From contig JARCOQ010000072.1 in NCBI GenBank assembly GCA_029207755.1, forward strand, positions 372,001 to 436,000: a stretch of 64,000 nt of DNA, read 5' to 3'. The notes beneath the pieces were generated by a model. The model did not search any database. It was given only the letters and a program-made list of their open reading frames with translations, and was not told the DNA's origin. Shown here piece after piece: positions 1 through 14,089 of this stretch (position 1 is the first letter of the stretch; every line of letters begins with the position of its first letter). Made by a program: the position numbers and the translations under genes. The stretch comes from Chamaea fasciata (Eukaryota > Chordata > Aves > Passeriformes > Sylviidae).

Positions 1-3000
1 GTGACTGAAGCCTGTTAAGTTTCAGTGGCATTTCAGATATACCAGGGCATCCTCAGCTTTACCTTGTTCACAGGACAAGGTCCAGAAACCCACTGGCAGT
101 TAGAGGAGCCACATAATCAGTCTTCAGGATTTCTACCAACCAAATTATCCCTGGTAAACAGATATGACCTAGCATGAGAATTCACTTTTCCTTCAGCATA
201 TTAAAAGTTATTTATTTTAGGGATAAATATATCTTTCTTTCACAACTACACTGCAACACGGACACGAGTCCAGCAATGAAACAGCAGAACAAAAATACAT
301 CCCCCTAATATAGCACAGCCACTCTTTTTTCTTCATCAGCCATACAAGATTGATGGAAACAGGAGAGATTTCTCTTTCCTTCTAACACAGCAGGTTAAGC
401 GTCTTGAGAGAAGTCAGATGTCACTATTATCTGCAAGCACACAAGAAAACAAACCCATGCCAAAAAAGGGATAATAAAATTGAAGTCTAAATGGAAGTTG
501 AGAGAAAAAAATGTCCTGCTCCAACAGGTTAATCTCTAGCTAATTCCTCTTGTGACAAGTAGCTTGAAATAGTCATTTCACTCAAATTCTCCTACAACAA
601 GTTTTCCTTGGAAATGCAACAATTTCTAGAACAAGCATAACTATCTTTGACCACACAAAACAGCATTACATTTTGAACTACTCTAGCAAAAAGTCAACTT
701 TTTAAAAAAGATTTACTAAGAAGACAATTGGAAAAGTAACTTTACTCAGAAGTGATAGAATCAGCTGTAAATACCGGATGGGAAATTCCTGAAGAGACAA
801 GTTTTCCCTTGGAGAGAAATGAAATAATACAGCAATTTACATGCCCCAACAACAATACTGCCTTTCTTTCCAGTTCATCCAGAAAACTCGGAGTATAAAC
901 CAATGGCACAGATTTGGCTCTTACACACACCCAACTCCCAGGACATTTTGTCATGCTCATCGTGCTGCATTCACTGGCTCTCCCAAATATTAATTGCCTT
1001 CTATCTTCGATATCTACTCGTGACTTGGGGGATTTTGCTTCAGGTTTTAATGCTTGGGATTTTTTTACACAGGACTATACACCTCAATAATTGTATCCAG
1101 GAAAGACTGGGTTTGATGCCATTTTTACAGTAGAACCCAAATTTTCAGTACTTTCTACCTACTTGTCCATTAACTGTTCATAAAACAGAAGGACAATAAA
1201 AGCCATAAACCTCTTACTTTAGTAGCCTTCTGGAGGAGTAATTCAATAACTTCTTGCAAAATAAAACAGCAGCTTATAAAAATTAAAAAAAAAAAAGTCT
1301 TCACCACAGTAATCATTACAGCAGGGCAGATGCAACAACTATGCATTTGTTTAGTCCATCTAGACGTGGCAAAGGATTAAAACATGTAGACAGTAGCACA
1401 AGTCACCAGCACTTATTATCTAAGCCATAAACCTAAGCATACTTCTGTGGGAAAATTAATTACAGACATGGGGGAAATCAGATCAGTCACTAATCAGGCA
1501 AAGTGAGCAGAAAATACAGCTATGTTGTCCACTCCTGATTGAGTCGCAGGATCAAACAGCACCAAGTGCAAGTGAACTGAGGGGGAATTATTATTATGCC
1601 TTTTCATCACTGGAATCGTGCTGCCCCAGACAACCCCGACTCCTGTGTCTGGGCTAATTACAGCCTGTTAAACATCACAAGGAGACTGCAGCACAGCAAC
1701 ACCTCAGAGGGGGGAGAAAGACAGTTTAAGGAGGGAACAAGCCAACGAGAAAATCCTGTCCTACAGCTGAAGGAGAAGGAAACAGCCAAGCTAACAGGAC
1801 ACCTGCAGAACAAACAAGGGTCCACACCAGGCTGTGTGCACACAGCCGCATGCACAGCCACACCAGCACTGCCTACTGGAAACACCTTCCCCTGTGAGAA
1901 AATATCAATGCCAAAGGTCAAAGGCTTTGAGAAAAAAAATATAAATTCAGTGATAAGGCAACTTTTCTAAATCCATTTCTCAAATACTTGTTATTTCAAG
2001 CCTAAAGTTACAAGTGGAGCGATAATACAGCAGACTCGGAGATGTAGATTTATGCAGTTTGCAGTTACTTATGAAAAGGGCTTATCTATACCTGTGTGTT
2101 TTTACCAAACCCAAGAACTGCGGGTGTCATTAAGCTACACTAAAAACTGCTCCCCCTTCAGTGAAATCACAGCCATAATATTTTCACCCCTTTGATGGGA
2201 GGCTTCTATTCATAGGTTTTTGGGTTTTTTTTTGTAAACGTACATGGAGTTTGCTTGTTTGGATAGGTTTTGTTATCTTTGTGTACTTAAGAGCAATTTT
2301 AAAACATTCCCATCCAAAGAAGTGTCATACAACAAAATAGGATTTGAAAGGTTACAAGATCCTCTGTTCTGACTATTACTTTCTGAAACTATTCCAGCAG
2401 TGCTTTCACTGGAATATTTCCTTAGTACTGATAGTGTTCTTGTGGCTATTGAAACAAAGCACACAGGATACAATGCCTTCCCATCATTCATGATGTTCAG
2501 TCATGCTCTAAACATTCCTGCCCATTCACAAGGCGCTCTCACGAGCCACAGGGACATTTCCCACTGCTCCTTACTTACGCCTGATGCCTTCATGTCTTCT
2601 AAACGCTCCCAACATTTAATGCTTTTTACAGCACTTCTGTCAACATCCAAGTTCCATATTTGTATTTAAAGTCATTTTCACCTTCCTTAATATGGAGTTT
2701 TCCAACTGACACATCTGTAAGTGCGCACTCTCCTGTTTAACTACTGGTCACCACAAATGTTTAAAGGAATTCAGGCACGCTTTCTTCAGCAATCCCTTGA
2801 AAAGAAGAAACCTGGATTATCAGACAAAGGCTACAAAATGGCACTGATGATCTGGCTCAGCACTGTGCCCTGAAGGCTGTTGCAGGCAGAGTAGTTCAGC
2901 AGCAAGATCATCGCCCCTTTCTACATTATCCGGAAATATTTCTTTGGCTCAACAGGGAGACAAGCTACACCAAAAATCCACACCTTATTGCCTATTTTCA

Positions 3001-6000
3001 TTGTTTGTCTAACAGTTCTTTTGGTGGCTCTTCCCCAGCATAACACCTAAATTCCACAAATGCGGGAATTCTATTTCAAACTGCACCCACTTCTCCTCAT
3101 ACCACATTGCTCCATATTCAGTAAAGCAAATGAAGTTCTGATGTATTTGAAACAAGACCACTGCCTGCAGGAGCTGTACTAGGGTACTACTGGTGCCTAA
3201 GAGAATCCAAAACTCCCTCAGAATGATGTCACTGCCCAAAAATACCTGGATTCCACTCAAATCTTCCCTAACACGTTACCAAGCCTTACAAGACCAGATG
3301 CTACTTAGATGTGAACGTTCCAGGGTGTTGCTCATTGCTCATTGCTCAAATTGTGACTGAACTTCAATCACAATTGAATCGGCTTGCCTCAATTTCCTCA
3401 CTCGTATTTCCATAGAGAAATTTAATTTCTGCTGGAATCTACTACATTTTTTCCAAAGGCAGATAGAATACTGGTTCCAACCAACTTGGAGCTGCAGTAA
3501 AGAAAAACACTGGAAATACTTTAAGCAACTGCAGATGGCCTTCAGGACTTGTGGACAAATACTCCTGGATCATTCAAGGAAGTACATTAATTCAAGACCT
3601 CTGGAAAAAGGTACCAGTTAAAATGTCTGCCATCTCTCCTTGCACTCACCAGGTGTATGTTTGGTGGCTGCTTGCTTGACTTCAGCACAAGGAAGAGTTG
3701 GCATTTTTAATTTACAAGCTGCAGGTAAACTTTGAAGATGTTACTGGCTGTTGGCAATATTGGCTGTTCAATTTGCTCTCTTCATACCTGCTTTTTTCTC
3801 CACCTTGCCCCACACAGGGGAAAAAACCCAAAAAAACCTACCTAGGTGCTCTTCAGAGAGGAGAGACTAAATCACAAACACTTCAGGGCAGGAAGCTTGA
3901 ACAGCTGAAGCTCTTATTTGCAAGTTCTGTAAATGCCATTTCATACAACTCGATATATTCGCCACCCCACCTTTTCCACAGGCAAACACTGCATCCATCC
4001 CTCCACCCATGAAGCCCACCAGGGGCACTCTGGTATCTCTGCCACCATCTTGAGGAGACACAGACTCTGAAACATTATTTTTAAGGAAACTGACAATTAT
4101 ACACACAGCATACGCTGTTTGCCTCTGCAAGTCACAGCCAACATTTCTATTCTTTCCTCCAACAATAAATTTAAAGTGTGTACTACATTTATATAAGAAG
4201 AATATATAACCCAAGAGTGCCGGCTGCAGCCCCACAAAGCCACCAAAAGTTTATTTGGTCTCGCAAAAGAAGGCAAGCACCTTTCAGAGGCATCACCATT
4301 TCCTTCTCTCCTGGATACAGATCCCTTCAGGCAGATTTGGCACACACGCTTGCAGTAAGAGGACAAGATGGAGCAATTCTGTCAGTGCAGCAGATTAAAA
4401 AAACCTGCCACCAAGAGGCTTTATTCCAAAGGCAATTCTCTGATTCACAAAAGGTCTGCCTACCATACAGCCAAGCAGAGGCTCCCAGATGGTGCTGGCA
4501 AAGCAATCTCCCCTTTCTCCCAACAGCACAGCAGCATGTCGATGTCTAGTAAAAAATATTTCCAGCCCTGATCCCTTTGCTGTCAGTTCTGTAACATGCA
4601 CTGCCCTGATTAAATAAATAAAAGCCTATCAACCACCAGCAGTTTCAAGACTTACATGAAGCCCTCCTTCTCTTAGGGGAAAAACCCCATGAAGTCAGCA
4701 TTTAAAACCAAGACAAAGTGCTTGGAATTATATCTCTTTCTTAATGACAGTCCCACTATTCCCTAAAGTTTGGGGAAGTTCTTTAAAGCAGCAACATTTT
4801 TGGCCAAGTGATCAACAGCTTGCTCCAGTACGAGACAGGACTAACACTGGACAGGTACCTCTAAAGTCACCAGAAACCAGCAGATTGCAGTTGGCTTCTC
4901 TCACAGACACACCTCTAAGCGATCTTGGCTCCCAATTCCAGCCTCCTCCACCCTGGCATCCACACATGAACAAATGGACTAAGCAGCATTGCTCAAATCC
5001 TGCTGCACTTGCTTAACCTCCATAAGATTTCCCAAGAGAACTTTACTTTTGTCACTTCTGCTCTCCTTCAATCCTGCAGCTCTTCTGCAAGTTTCTGCTC
5101 AAGACTTAGCACAGACTACTCAAGAAATCAGCACACAGGAACTCAGAAATATTTCAACAATTAAGCTTTCTTCTGGAGAAGAACCAACCATATAAATCAT
5201 ACAATTAGAATATTTCCCTGATTTTTATTTTAAACTTTAAAAAAAATCCACACTAATAAAAGGACCTTAATACATTGATAAAGTATTCACCGGGTCAATG
5301 AATAGAAAGGTTGAAGTTTCTCTTAAAGGAAAAAAAAAAAAAAAAAAAAAAAACAAAAAAAAAAAAAAAAAAAACAAGTCTAGGTGGGAGATAACAGGCA
5401 CAGCACCCTGTGTCACATTTTTCTGTCTTGAAGAAAAAATAATGGGGATGTTTGGACAAGTATTTATCAGAACAAAGCCTACAGCAGCCCCTGAGGGTAA
5501 AGTCAAATTTTTTCAATGCCAGCTAGTCAGTAACTCATTGTGACTGTTAAAAAACTGAACTCAAGGACACTGGCAAAAGCAAGATTGGAGAACTGTAGAT
5601 ATACTATCAAATTTCTACCATGTGAAACCTATTTTGATGGCCACAACAAGCAAGACACATTCCCTCATGAACACATTTGTCATACTCGGATTTGTTACAC
5701 CAGGTGATTTAAAGTGACCCTGCAGAAAAACTGGTTTGCAAAGACAGCAGACAAGAAAAACTTAGAGGCCACAAAGACCAGAAGAGGAAAAACTGAACCA
5801 CCACTTGCTAATGATAGTTCAGTTCAGGCACTTGTGTATGCAGACCCAGCCAAGCCACCAGAAGGTGAATGAAAAATCTGAAAGCACAATTGAGCAAACC
5901 TTCAAAAAATATCTATCACTTAAGAGGCCAATTTGTTATGCACATGATGCTGAAAATTTAGAAGAAACAAAATAATTGAATACTGAAGCAGGAGGATAAG

Positions 6001-9000
6001 AGTCCATACCATTGACACAAGATCATTTTTTCCTCTTTAAACAATGGGAGAAATGTCTTGTATTAAAACACTTGCTTTCTTTAGAACTTCTAAATTGCAC
6101 TAAATATTAACCTTCCTAAAACTGCACAACGGCAAACCCAAATTAAAAAAAAAAACCTTGGGACAAGAAGAAACAGTGATATATATGAACACAGTTCAAC
6201 AGATCTCCATAGACACTCCTACGTTTCAGAATTGAGTTCATCTTGACTATCCACACACATTAATCTGAAATTCCAGCTTTAGTCTTTCATACAAGTTCTA
6301 CTTCTCAGTACTTTTAATGAGGAACTAAGATCTTAATAAAGCCATTCATTTCATTGTATCCGAAAGTCCTTTGCCTGCTGTACATTTTCTCTGCAGCTGT
6401 AGGCATGCATGAGGATGCCTAGCATGTGCATCTGCGTATTTCTATTTACACTAGGAGTGCTTCAATATTCATCTGCAGTTATGTATTTATGTACACAGCT
6501 AAAACCACACAGCTATGTTAGATCTGATGTATTTTAATGGGGGTCAAATCTTCAATCCATGCTGGGATTTTCTGCTGTTTAAGAGAAACAGGCTGTGGAG
6601 CATTTGATCTTTTTCTCCAAGAGCAAGAGAAAATGTCCCAGATGTGCTAAATTCTGGAATGCATTGTTTGTATCTCTTGTAAGAACAAGTCTCCAGGCAC
6701 CTGAGCAAAGATAACCCACCTTACATGGATACCTCACAGACTGGCAGCAAAGTGCTGTCATCTTACCAACCAATATTAAAAGCAGGCTACTGCATGAGGC
6801 GGCCAGAGAGGCTTAGGCAGTGCTGTTACAGCTCACATTTCCCACTCGGTTTGCTACAAGAAGCAGCAAAAAACAGTTTCTTTGGCTCACCAATATCAAT
6901 AGGAAAAGAGCAAGTGCTTTCCATAAAGAAGGATTCTCACCTGACACCAGGAGCCCCCTGGAATCTTGGATACAATCAAGCTCTATGAAATACACTGCTG
7001 ATATACCTTGCAGATAAGACAGAATTTTACACCAATCTCAGTTTCCCATCTTAATATATTCTCTTTGCTGTGACAGGTAATGATGCAGAGCAGGACAGCC
7101 CTCTGAATCACTGTCTTGGAAAACAAACATCGCTTTAATTAACATAACCAGCACAACAAAACATTTTCTAAACTTGCACTCAAGAGAAAAGATGCCCTTC
7201 ACTAAGACAGCAGCTTGAGGGCATTGAGAGGATTTTTTAGACTTGGAGGACAGGGACAGAGCAACATTACTTGTTTGTTTTCAGTTTTGTGCAGCTCCTC
7301 ATCTGGTTCACCGGCGGCTATTGAGAACTGACAGAAATGCCACCTATCTTATCTAAACAGTTCTTATCTGACCTTTTCTGCCTTCTCTTGAGACAGACAG
7401 CAGGACTCTGGTACTGCTAAAGGAAAAAGTACTGCCTGGTATCTCTAAAAACACAGATTCTCAGAAAGAAAAGAACAGTCGAATGCATCAAACAAGAACA
7501 CTTTATTCCTTCAATAATGCTTACGTATTTTCACTATTTCAAAGTCTCCAAATAAAGCTTAGAAATTAAACACGTCAATGCTACATTCAAATATTTCTCT
7601 CTTCTAACCTAAGCCAGAAAAAAAAGAAAACCAAATCAGGAAAAGAAATCCGTATTTTTACTACAAAAAGTCTCGGTTTTCCACATGAGAAGCCACATTC
7701 TCAACAAACCGATGCCAGAAGAGTCAACATTATTGAAGAGGGTTGAAGTGAGCTGTCAAATTACCTTCCGTCCTCTGAGGATGTGCACTACACTGCCAGC
7801 ATGTTTCCAGCTCTCACATTCAGAGTAGGAGAGCCAGGACTAAAACATCTGCTGGGCCTAACAAGGTCCCTGTCACATCTCTGTGATAACACGTTGCTCA
7901 TGTCTATCATGTAACACAGGCAGAACATATTCTCCTGGTTTTAGCCCCTTAGATTCCTCGGTCTAAGCAAGAAATTGGCAGCCTGCCAGGCTTCCTATGG
8001 ACCATTCTGGGGTGGGACCACCAGGTAAATCTCCTCGAGTCAGGGCATGATATCCTAAAGAGAGACACTGCCCTCCTTCCCCATGGATAAATGGGATGAT
8101 GAGCAGTGCAGCAGGAGCAGGAAGCTCTGCTAAGTTTCCACCACTGCCATGCATTTTCTCTTCACTAAACATCCATTTACTTGCAGGAAGAAAGGCTCCC
8201 CTAATAGAACCTGTTCTTTTGATGGCAACCAAGAGGGAAATGGGCAAAAAATAGCTTGAAACTATACCAGTGTCAAGCTATTATTAACTGGCAGGCATAC
8301 ACTGACAGTAGGAGAGATGAGGTGGCAAGACGACTTTGAATAGCCAAAGAGCCCTTTCATCATCTGACCAGCTTCATCTATTGTATTCAAATAAGTGTTA
8401 AAATGCAGAGAAATCACACATATCTAGTGCCTCTACAACGAGTATCCAGGTGCAGATTTCTTTCTGCGCGTGACTAAATTTAAGGCATCCTTGCCGTGTA
8501 CAAAAAAAAAAGCCTTGTGAAATGAGAGGTGCTAACATTTTCTAACAGATGGGATGACATTACAGAACAGGATCCTTTTTGTTACTCATGAAAACAACAT
8601 GCTCTTGGTGCAACTGATTTCACACGTAAACGGCAACAGTTTCAAAGCCCAACATTGCTATTTTGGGCCAGTTAGTAGAAACCCATTTCTAAAGCTGAGA
8701 GCAGCTCTGACAATTAATTACAAGCTCAAGATCAAGCATGTCAAATCCTTGGGAAATCCCTAGACATCAATCAGAATGACTCCTGAGGGCCTCCACAGAG
8801 TTCAGAGCAAGTATTCTCTCTTTTGGCAGATCATCTTTCAGTGCCTCTGAGCTGCGCAGATTATCAGCATGAAGATTTTATGGAATAAGATCAAGGTAAA
8901 TAGGGCCAGGAGGTGTACAATTTCCTGAGGTTAGGTACAACAGACTTGCCACAGGTAAATAACTGCTCACTTGGGCACTTATACATATTACAGCCTGGTG

Positions 9001-11818
9001 AGGGGTGGGGAAACACTCACAAAGGAGACTAAAACACACTGCAGGGCAAACTGCAATTCCACCAATCCACACCTGCAAAACTCATTTACCACAACCCTGC
9101 TCAGCACTCCACAAGGACTCCTAATGAATTTATGCAGCACCAGTACAAGTTGACAAATACATTAAAAACATTTTAAAAAAAATAACTATAATGTCATGAT
9201 GTTCCTCATGCTGATCTGAGTCAGGGTAAGAGCTGAAGGGCATTTCCTTGTGAGCTGACAGGCCCCCAGCAATAACCCAGCCACGACTGTCCCCAAGGAC
9301 AACAAATGGGGCAGACCCCACTCTTCCAACAGGCTGAGCTAATCAACAGATCTGCACATCTACTGCAGAATCTGCATAAGAAATCGATTGAAACCATTGG
9401 TTGGTATGGATTCATTCTGCCAAAAAATTAACTGTGACGGGTTGGCACGGTAATGACTTGAACTTTCCCACAATACCATGAAGTACTGATGCTTCTGGAA
9501 AAACAAAGTAGGTTCTGATGTACCATTTAGCCTTCCTAGAAAGAAACCACGCCAACAAGATGAGGTAATCTTGAAATTGCCATCTCCAAGCTTCCTAAAA
9601 CTGGAGAGAAGGTTTGAAATCTATTCGGACTCTGATTAAACTCAGCAATCAACACGGTAAAAAATATATTAAATAGAGTTTTTAAATAGACAAACTGCAA
9701 CAGTATTTACTTTTTTTCTTCTATTTCTCCTCCCTGGAATCCAGTACTCAGGCAAACTTCTCACTTCTACAACAGCATATTGACTTTTTGACACTATGAT
9801 CATTAAACTCAACGTGGAACATACATGCCCAAATAGAAAATCTAGATGCTGAAAGGAATATCAACAAAGTCAAATCCAACTTCTAAAAATAAAATCCTCA
9901 AGAAGTGAGTCACCCACCCCCAAAACTGTACCACTTGTAGCTACTTTATAACAGAAATACAGGAAATATCAAAGGCCTTTTTCCACTTTGGAGGTTTATG
10001 CACAAAGCAGAAGTGCAGCACATGTTTGTTTGTTAATGGTTGAGACCTCAAGCAGAAAAAAACCCCACAAATAATCCCCAGCCAACAGTATAAATCAACC
10101 TAAAGAAAGCTCATCATTTCCTGAGTATCATGGCCATAAAGCTGCCCAACAAAGAAAGGGCAAGACAAACTTCATACTCGTATAGCAATCTAAACTGAAA
10201 AGCATCAAAATATACCACGTGGAATCACTAGTGCGACAACCAAGCCAAAAACAATCTCTGCTATCAATCTTCAGCAGCCAGCTCCCACTTTTTTACCCTG
10301 TTTTAGAAACCATTTCTTCTCACAGAGTCACTGCCAGGCCCTCACTTTGAGTCTACTGTGTTTGACAGACCAGCTACAACATTTTTCTTCTGTAAAACAA
10401 CAGAACTTAGACCAGATTTTACTCACCCACAGACTCTGCAAGCCCAGGTGTCGTTGCTTTACACTCACTGTGTCAGGTTCTCCTACCACCAAGCCCGAAG
10501 GTGCCACAGTGAAGGAGCTCTGGAACTTGCTGCTCTGATGAAGGCACTTGGTCCAACTGCAGAGTTTCCACTCTGTCCAACTGAAACCTTGACTGATGCC
10601 AGCTGCGCCTCATTTGTTCCATCACCAGGTTTTCCTGAAGAGCAGCACTCACCCTCCAAATTTTAGCCCTGTAGGGGAGAAAATTAAATTATATAAAAAT
10701 ATACAATGAACATCTATATTATTTATAAACTGAAGCATTTATGATTTATTTAATGAAACTGTAAAGTTTAGCCCTTTAGGGGCTAAAATTAAGGGGACAA
10801 CAAGTAGAAAGACAAGAGAAGCACGGTCTGCCCAAGAAGTAAAAATCACTCAAGGCCCATCAGGAGTTTCAAAGTTTCCCTCAAATAGTAAAGATCACAC
10901 AAGCAAAACAGAAGTCTCCAAAGTATCTAACAGAATCATTTTGTAGAGATTACATCAGTACATCCACCATTTAATTAATTCATTAACAGGTGCTAAAACC
11001 CCTCCTTTATCTGTCCAAAGACCAATCATGCACAGAAAAGAGGAACATATGGAAATGAAATAGAGTCTTGCAACATGCAGGCATGTGGGAGACAGACCTT
11101 TTGGGGATCCCGAAGGTGGCAGCACAATTACTAAATTACCTAAGCAAGAGTCAGCCGCCAAAAACTCCTGGGGAAGCAACACGGCCCAGAGCTGCCCCTG
11201 CCAGTGTCACATGGGACAGCTGCAGCTTGTTTGGAGGAATACCTAAAGGTGATCCACCCAGAAGGAAAGGGATCCTGCTTTAAGAGAAGTCTCTAGTTCT
11301 TAAAGGATTGCTGAAACTAAGAGTACGTTTATTTGTATGTTTTACGCTTAATACTTGCTTGAATACCCCTCCAAAAATGTTGTTAATCTGATAACTAAGA
11401 ACGTGCCATTAAAAAAATGGCATGTTTTTGTCTCTTTCTTTCAAAAGTCAAATATTCCTTGTTGTTTAATGGGACAGCTGGCTCCTCTCCAAACACATCC
11501 TGTGAGGCCTTTTCCAGTGAAGCAGTGTGCATAATGATAAATGAAAAAGGGAAAGGTTCTTGCAAGTATTTTTATCTGTAGTATGCAGGGGTTGATCTGT
11601 TACACCCAAAAATTATTTTCAACTTAAACAATTCACCTTTGCCAAATCCCTAACTCACTCTAAAACTCTAATAGGTACACACAACATTTCTTGTGAATAA
11701 GTTTGCAACAAATCCTACAAGTTCACCCTCAGGAAAGGTGGCAAACACCCCAAGGGAGTATACAACGCACAATATACACTCCTTGGAAGTGGAGGGAGTG
11801 AGATTTGTCCTTCCTCCT
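1..11818. other. AT-rich region with no recognisable gene
   Basis: No exon with flanking splice signals, domain or known protein motif was seen on either strand. Open frames are short and of low-complexity or random composition. The sequence is AT-rich, with scattered short A and T runs and AATAAA-like hexamers. It could be intron or intergenic DNA of a neighbouring single-copy gene. None of it recurs elsewhere in the window, in contrast to the repeat-rich sequence after about 11.8 kb. Confidence 0.6.
5330..5377 (+). repeat. poly(A) tract
   Basis: An almost pure A run of about 48 bp interrupted only by single C bases. It may be a simple repeat or the tail of an old retroposon. No flanking target-site duplication or recognisable retrocopy body is visible, so it is called only as a simple repeat. 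Confidence 0.85.
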
Positions 11819-12519
11819 TGTCTTGGTTTGGGAAGACAGGTATCTGCCAGGTAAAATTACAATCAGAGGCTCTTTGGCAAAGATTTGGGAAATAGGAATA
11901 GCAGTTCTTTACTAGTATGTAATACAAAGCAAACAAACACAAAAAACTCCCCGCCCACCAAACAACTACAGCATTAATGACAAACGACAACAGTACCAAG
12001 AACCTCGAGGGCTTTGTTTCACAAAACCCAGGGCAGTTTGGTTTCGCTGTCCCTGCAGGATCCTCAGAGCACCAAGCTGAAACAGTGGAAAAGTCCTGGG
12101 CTGGTCGCTGGGATGGCAGGGTGTCCCGGCAGGCAGGGGCAGGATGTCCCGGCAGCGCAGGGGGTGCAGGGTCATGCTGCAGCAAGAGGAGCAGCGCCGA
12201 AGGAGCCGAAGGCGAGGCAGGGCCTGGACCAGCTCCCGCAGGTGGCAGGGAAAACTCAGGATTCAGGCTGAACTGGTGATAGTAGATTTCCCAGGACTGG
12301 ATCCCTTTGGCCACAGTGAAACTCCTCCAGCCAGCAACAGCCGTTCTCTGCTCGGCGTGCTCTGCGGCGGCTGAGATCCTCGAGGAGCGGCAGACACGCA
12401 TCTCCCCGAACACCGGAGAAAGAAAAGCACGCAGCTGCCTCAAGCTTTGTCTTTTACCGGCGTTATCTCCCCCTTCCACCTTTGTCCACTTCTTTGTTTC
12501 GGTTAAGTAAACCTTTGTT
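11819..12519 (-). mobile_element. probable avian ERV LTR-derived sequence
   Basis: This stretch separates the AT-rich left flank from the duplicated MHC/PIM block. On the plus strand it starts TGTCTTGGTTTGGGAAGACA, and it contains the phrase AATAGCAGTTCTTTACTAG, which resembles LTR sequence common in songbird genomes. The family (perhaps ERVL-like) is inferred from memory of that motif, not from a search. The right edge falls exactly where homology to the 52.65 kb MHC copy begins. The open frame across it on the minus strand is not protein-like and is not called. Confidence 0.35.
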
Positions 12520-12520
12520 T

Positions 12521-12932
12521 CCCGATGTTGTCCTGCCACACGTACAGATGTTACCCCAGCACCACGGGGATCAGCTGGATGAAGGGGGATGAAATCCGGG
12601 ATCATTCCCAACAGTGACGGCGCCTTCCCCCCCCGGGCCAGGATCGAGGCACTGCCGGAGGAGCGGGAGCAGCACCGGTGCCGGGTGGAGCATCCCGGAA
12701 TGCCGGAGCCCGGCATCTTCTCCTGGGCTGAGGCGGGGAATGTGGAATGTGGTAACTGGGAGTTTGGGAATGTGGCGCAGTGGGATGGAGGTTCCCCTGC
12801 CCCTCCTCACCATCCCGTGCTTCCCAGAGCCGGAATCCAGCAGGAATCTCACCCTGGTGGTCGCTGTGTCCGTCATCGCTGCCATCGTGGTCATTCTCCT
12901 CATCGGATTCAGCGTCTGGAAGCTCCAATCCG
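12521..12932 (+). pseudogene. MHC class I fragment: 3' part of alpha3 plus transmembrane exon (left copy)
   Basis: The fragment begins mid-exon with the alpha3 segment containing LSCHTYRCYP, GISWMKGDEIR, then GIIPNSDG, the second Ig-fold cysteine in CRVEHPGMPEPG, and IFSW. These are MHC class I alpha3 (Ig C1-set) landmarks. Between DEIR and GIIPNSDG the frame changes and several codons typical of the loop are missing, so one frame reaches a TGA soon after HSQQ. A second exon at 12,828-12,932, after a TTCCCAG acceptor, encodes a transmembrane helix (LTLVVAVSVIAAIVVILLIG) followed by FSVWKLQS. The alpha1 and alpha2 exons and the first part of alpha3 are absent. GC-rich, possibly cytoplasmic-tail-like exon remnants follow up to about 13.6 kb but could not be assigned. 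Confidence 0.8.
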
Positions 12933-14089
12933 GTTCTGCCCAAACCCATCCTGGGGGCTCACCCTGTTCTTCCCCCCCTCCCAAGACTCCTGGAAATCCC
13001 CCCATGACCCCACCAGTCCGCCCCCAAATCCTCCTGGGTCCCCCCTAAGCCCCTCACGGGGATTCCTGGGATTGTCCCCATGTCCCCTCCTCCAGGACTC
13101 TGGGGTTCCACCCTGACCTGTCTGTGCCCCCCTGGTTTCTTCCACAGCCCCCCCATGATAGTGGGGGCGGGGGCCGAGTGCTGGTGTCCCCCTGCCTGCA
13201 GCAGATCCAGGGGTGAGGGAGTTCAGGGGAGCCCTTAGTATTTTGGCTCCCCTGGGAATTGGGGTGACCCTCGGGGTCCCCCAGGATCTCCCTGAACACG
13301 TTGACGCTGCCCAGTGAGAAGGTTCGGACCCGGCACGGGGTCCCAGCTCTGTCACCTGCCCTGCCCAGGTACCCCCCCAGCCCCTCCCTGGGAACCTCCA
13401 ATCTCCCCGTGACTCCCCAACCTCCCCTGGAACCCCAAAAACATCCCTGGGACCCTCCAAAAACTCCCCAAGATTGCAAACGCCCCGTACGAACCCCCTA
13501 AACCCTCTCAGGACATCAAAATTCCCATGGGACCTCCCAACACGCCCCCAAGCCCCCTTGAGAAGGTTTATACTTGGCACGGGGTCCTCATCACCACCAT
13601 CAGCATCACCCAGGTAGCCCCAGACCCCCCGGGACCCCCAAACCCTCCCGGGACCCCCAAGCCCCCCATGGGGGCTCCACTACCGGAATCAACGGGAGTG
13701 GTGTCGCCCTGTCAAGGGGAGTTAAAGCGGCGCCTGACTGTCGGGGGTTCTTAAAGCCGTGATGGTGGGGAGACCCCCAAAAATCCACCCTGGGGGGCAC
13801 TCTCCCATTTGCTGCACTCGAGGGAGCCCCAGACAATGACGGGTCCTGGGCTGAGCCCCCCACTCAGCCGGGGCTGTGGAGGGAACTGTGGGCGCTGGGA
13901 CAGGGCTTGGGAGTCCTGGGGTTTACTGGGGGACCCCGACTGGGAACTCCCTTCCCGCTGTCCCACCTCCCCCTATCCCCCCCTCTCACCCCTTTCCCAT
14001 TGTTCCCCCAAACCTCCGCTGCCCCCAGCTCGGTTTGGGGGTGACCCACCCCTTTCCCATCGTGTCCCGGCCCGGCCCCGCTCACCCGA

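Noticed and set aside
742..960. Minus-strand 72-codon frame with protein-like composition
   Set aside because: Single short frame in AT-rich DNA without splice context or family match.
11715..12716. 333-codon minus-strand frame
   Set aside because: It spans the LTR-like segment and the antisense strand of the MHC alpha3 exon, with no protein-like feature.
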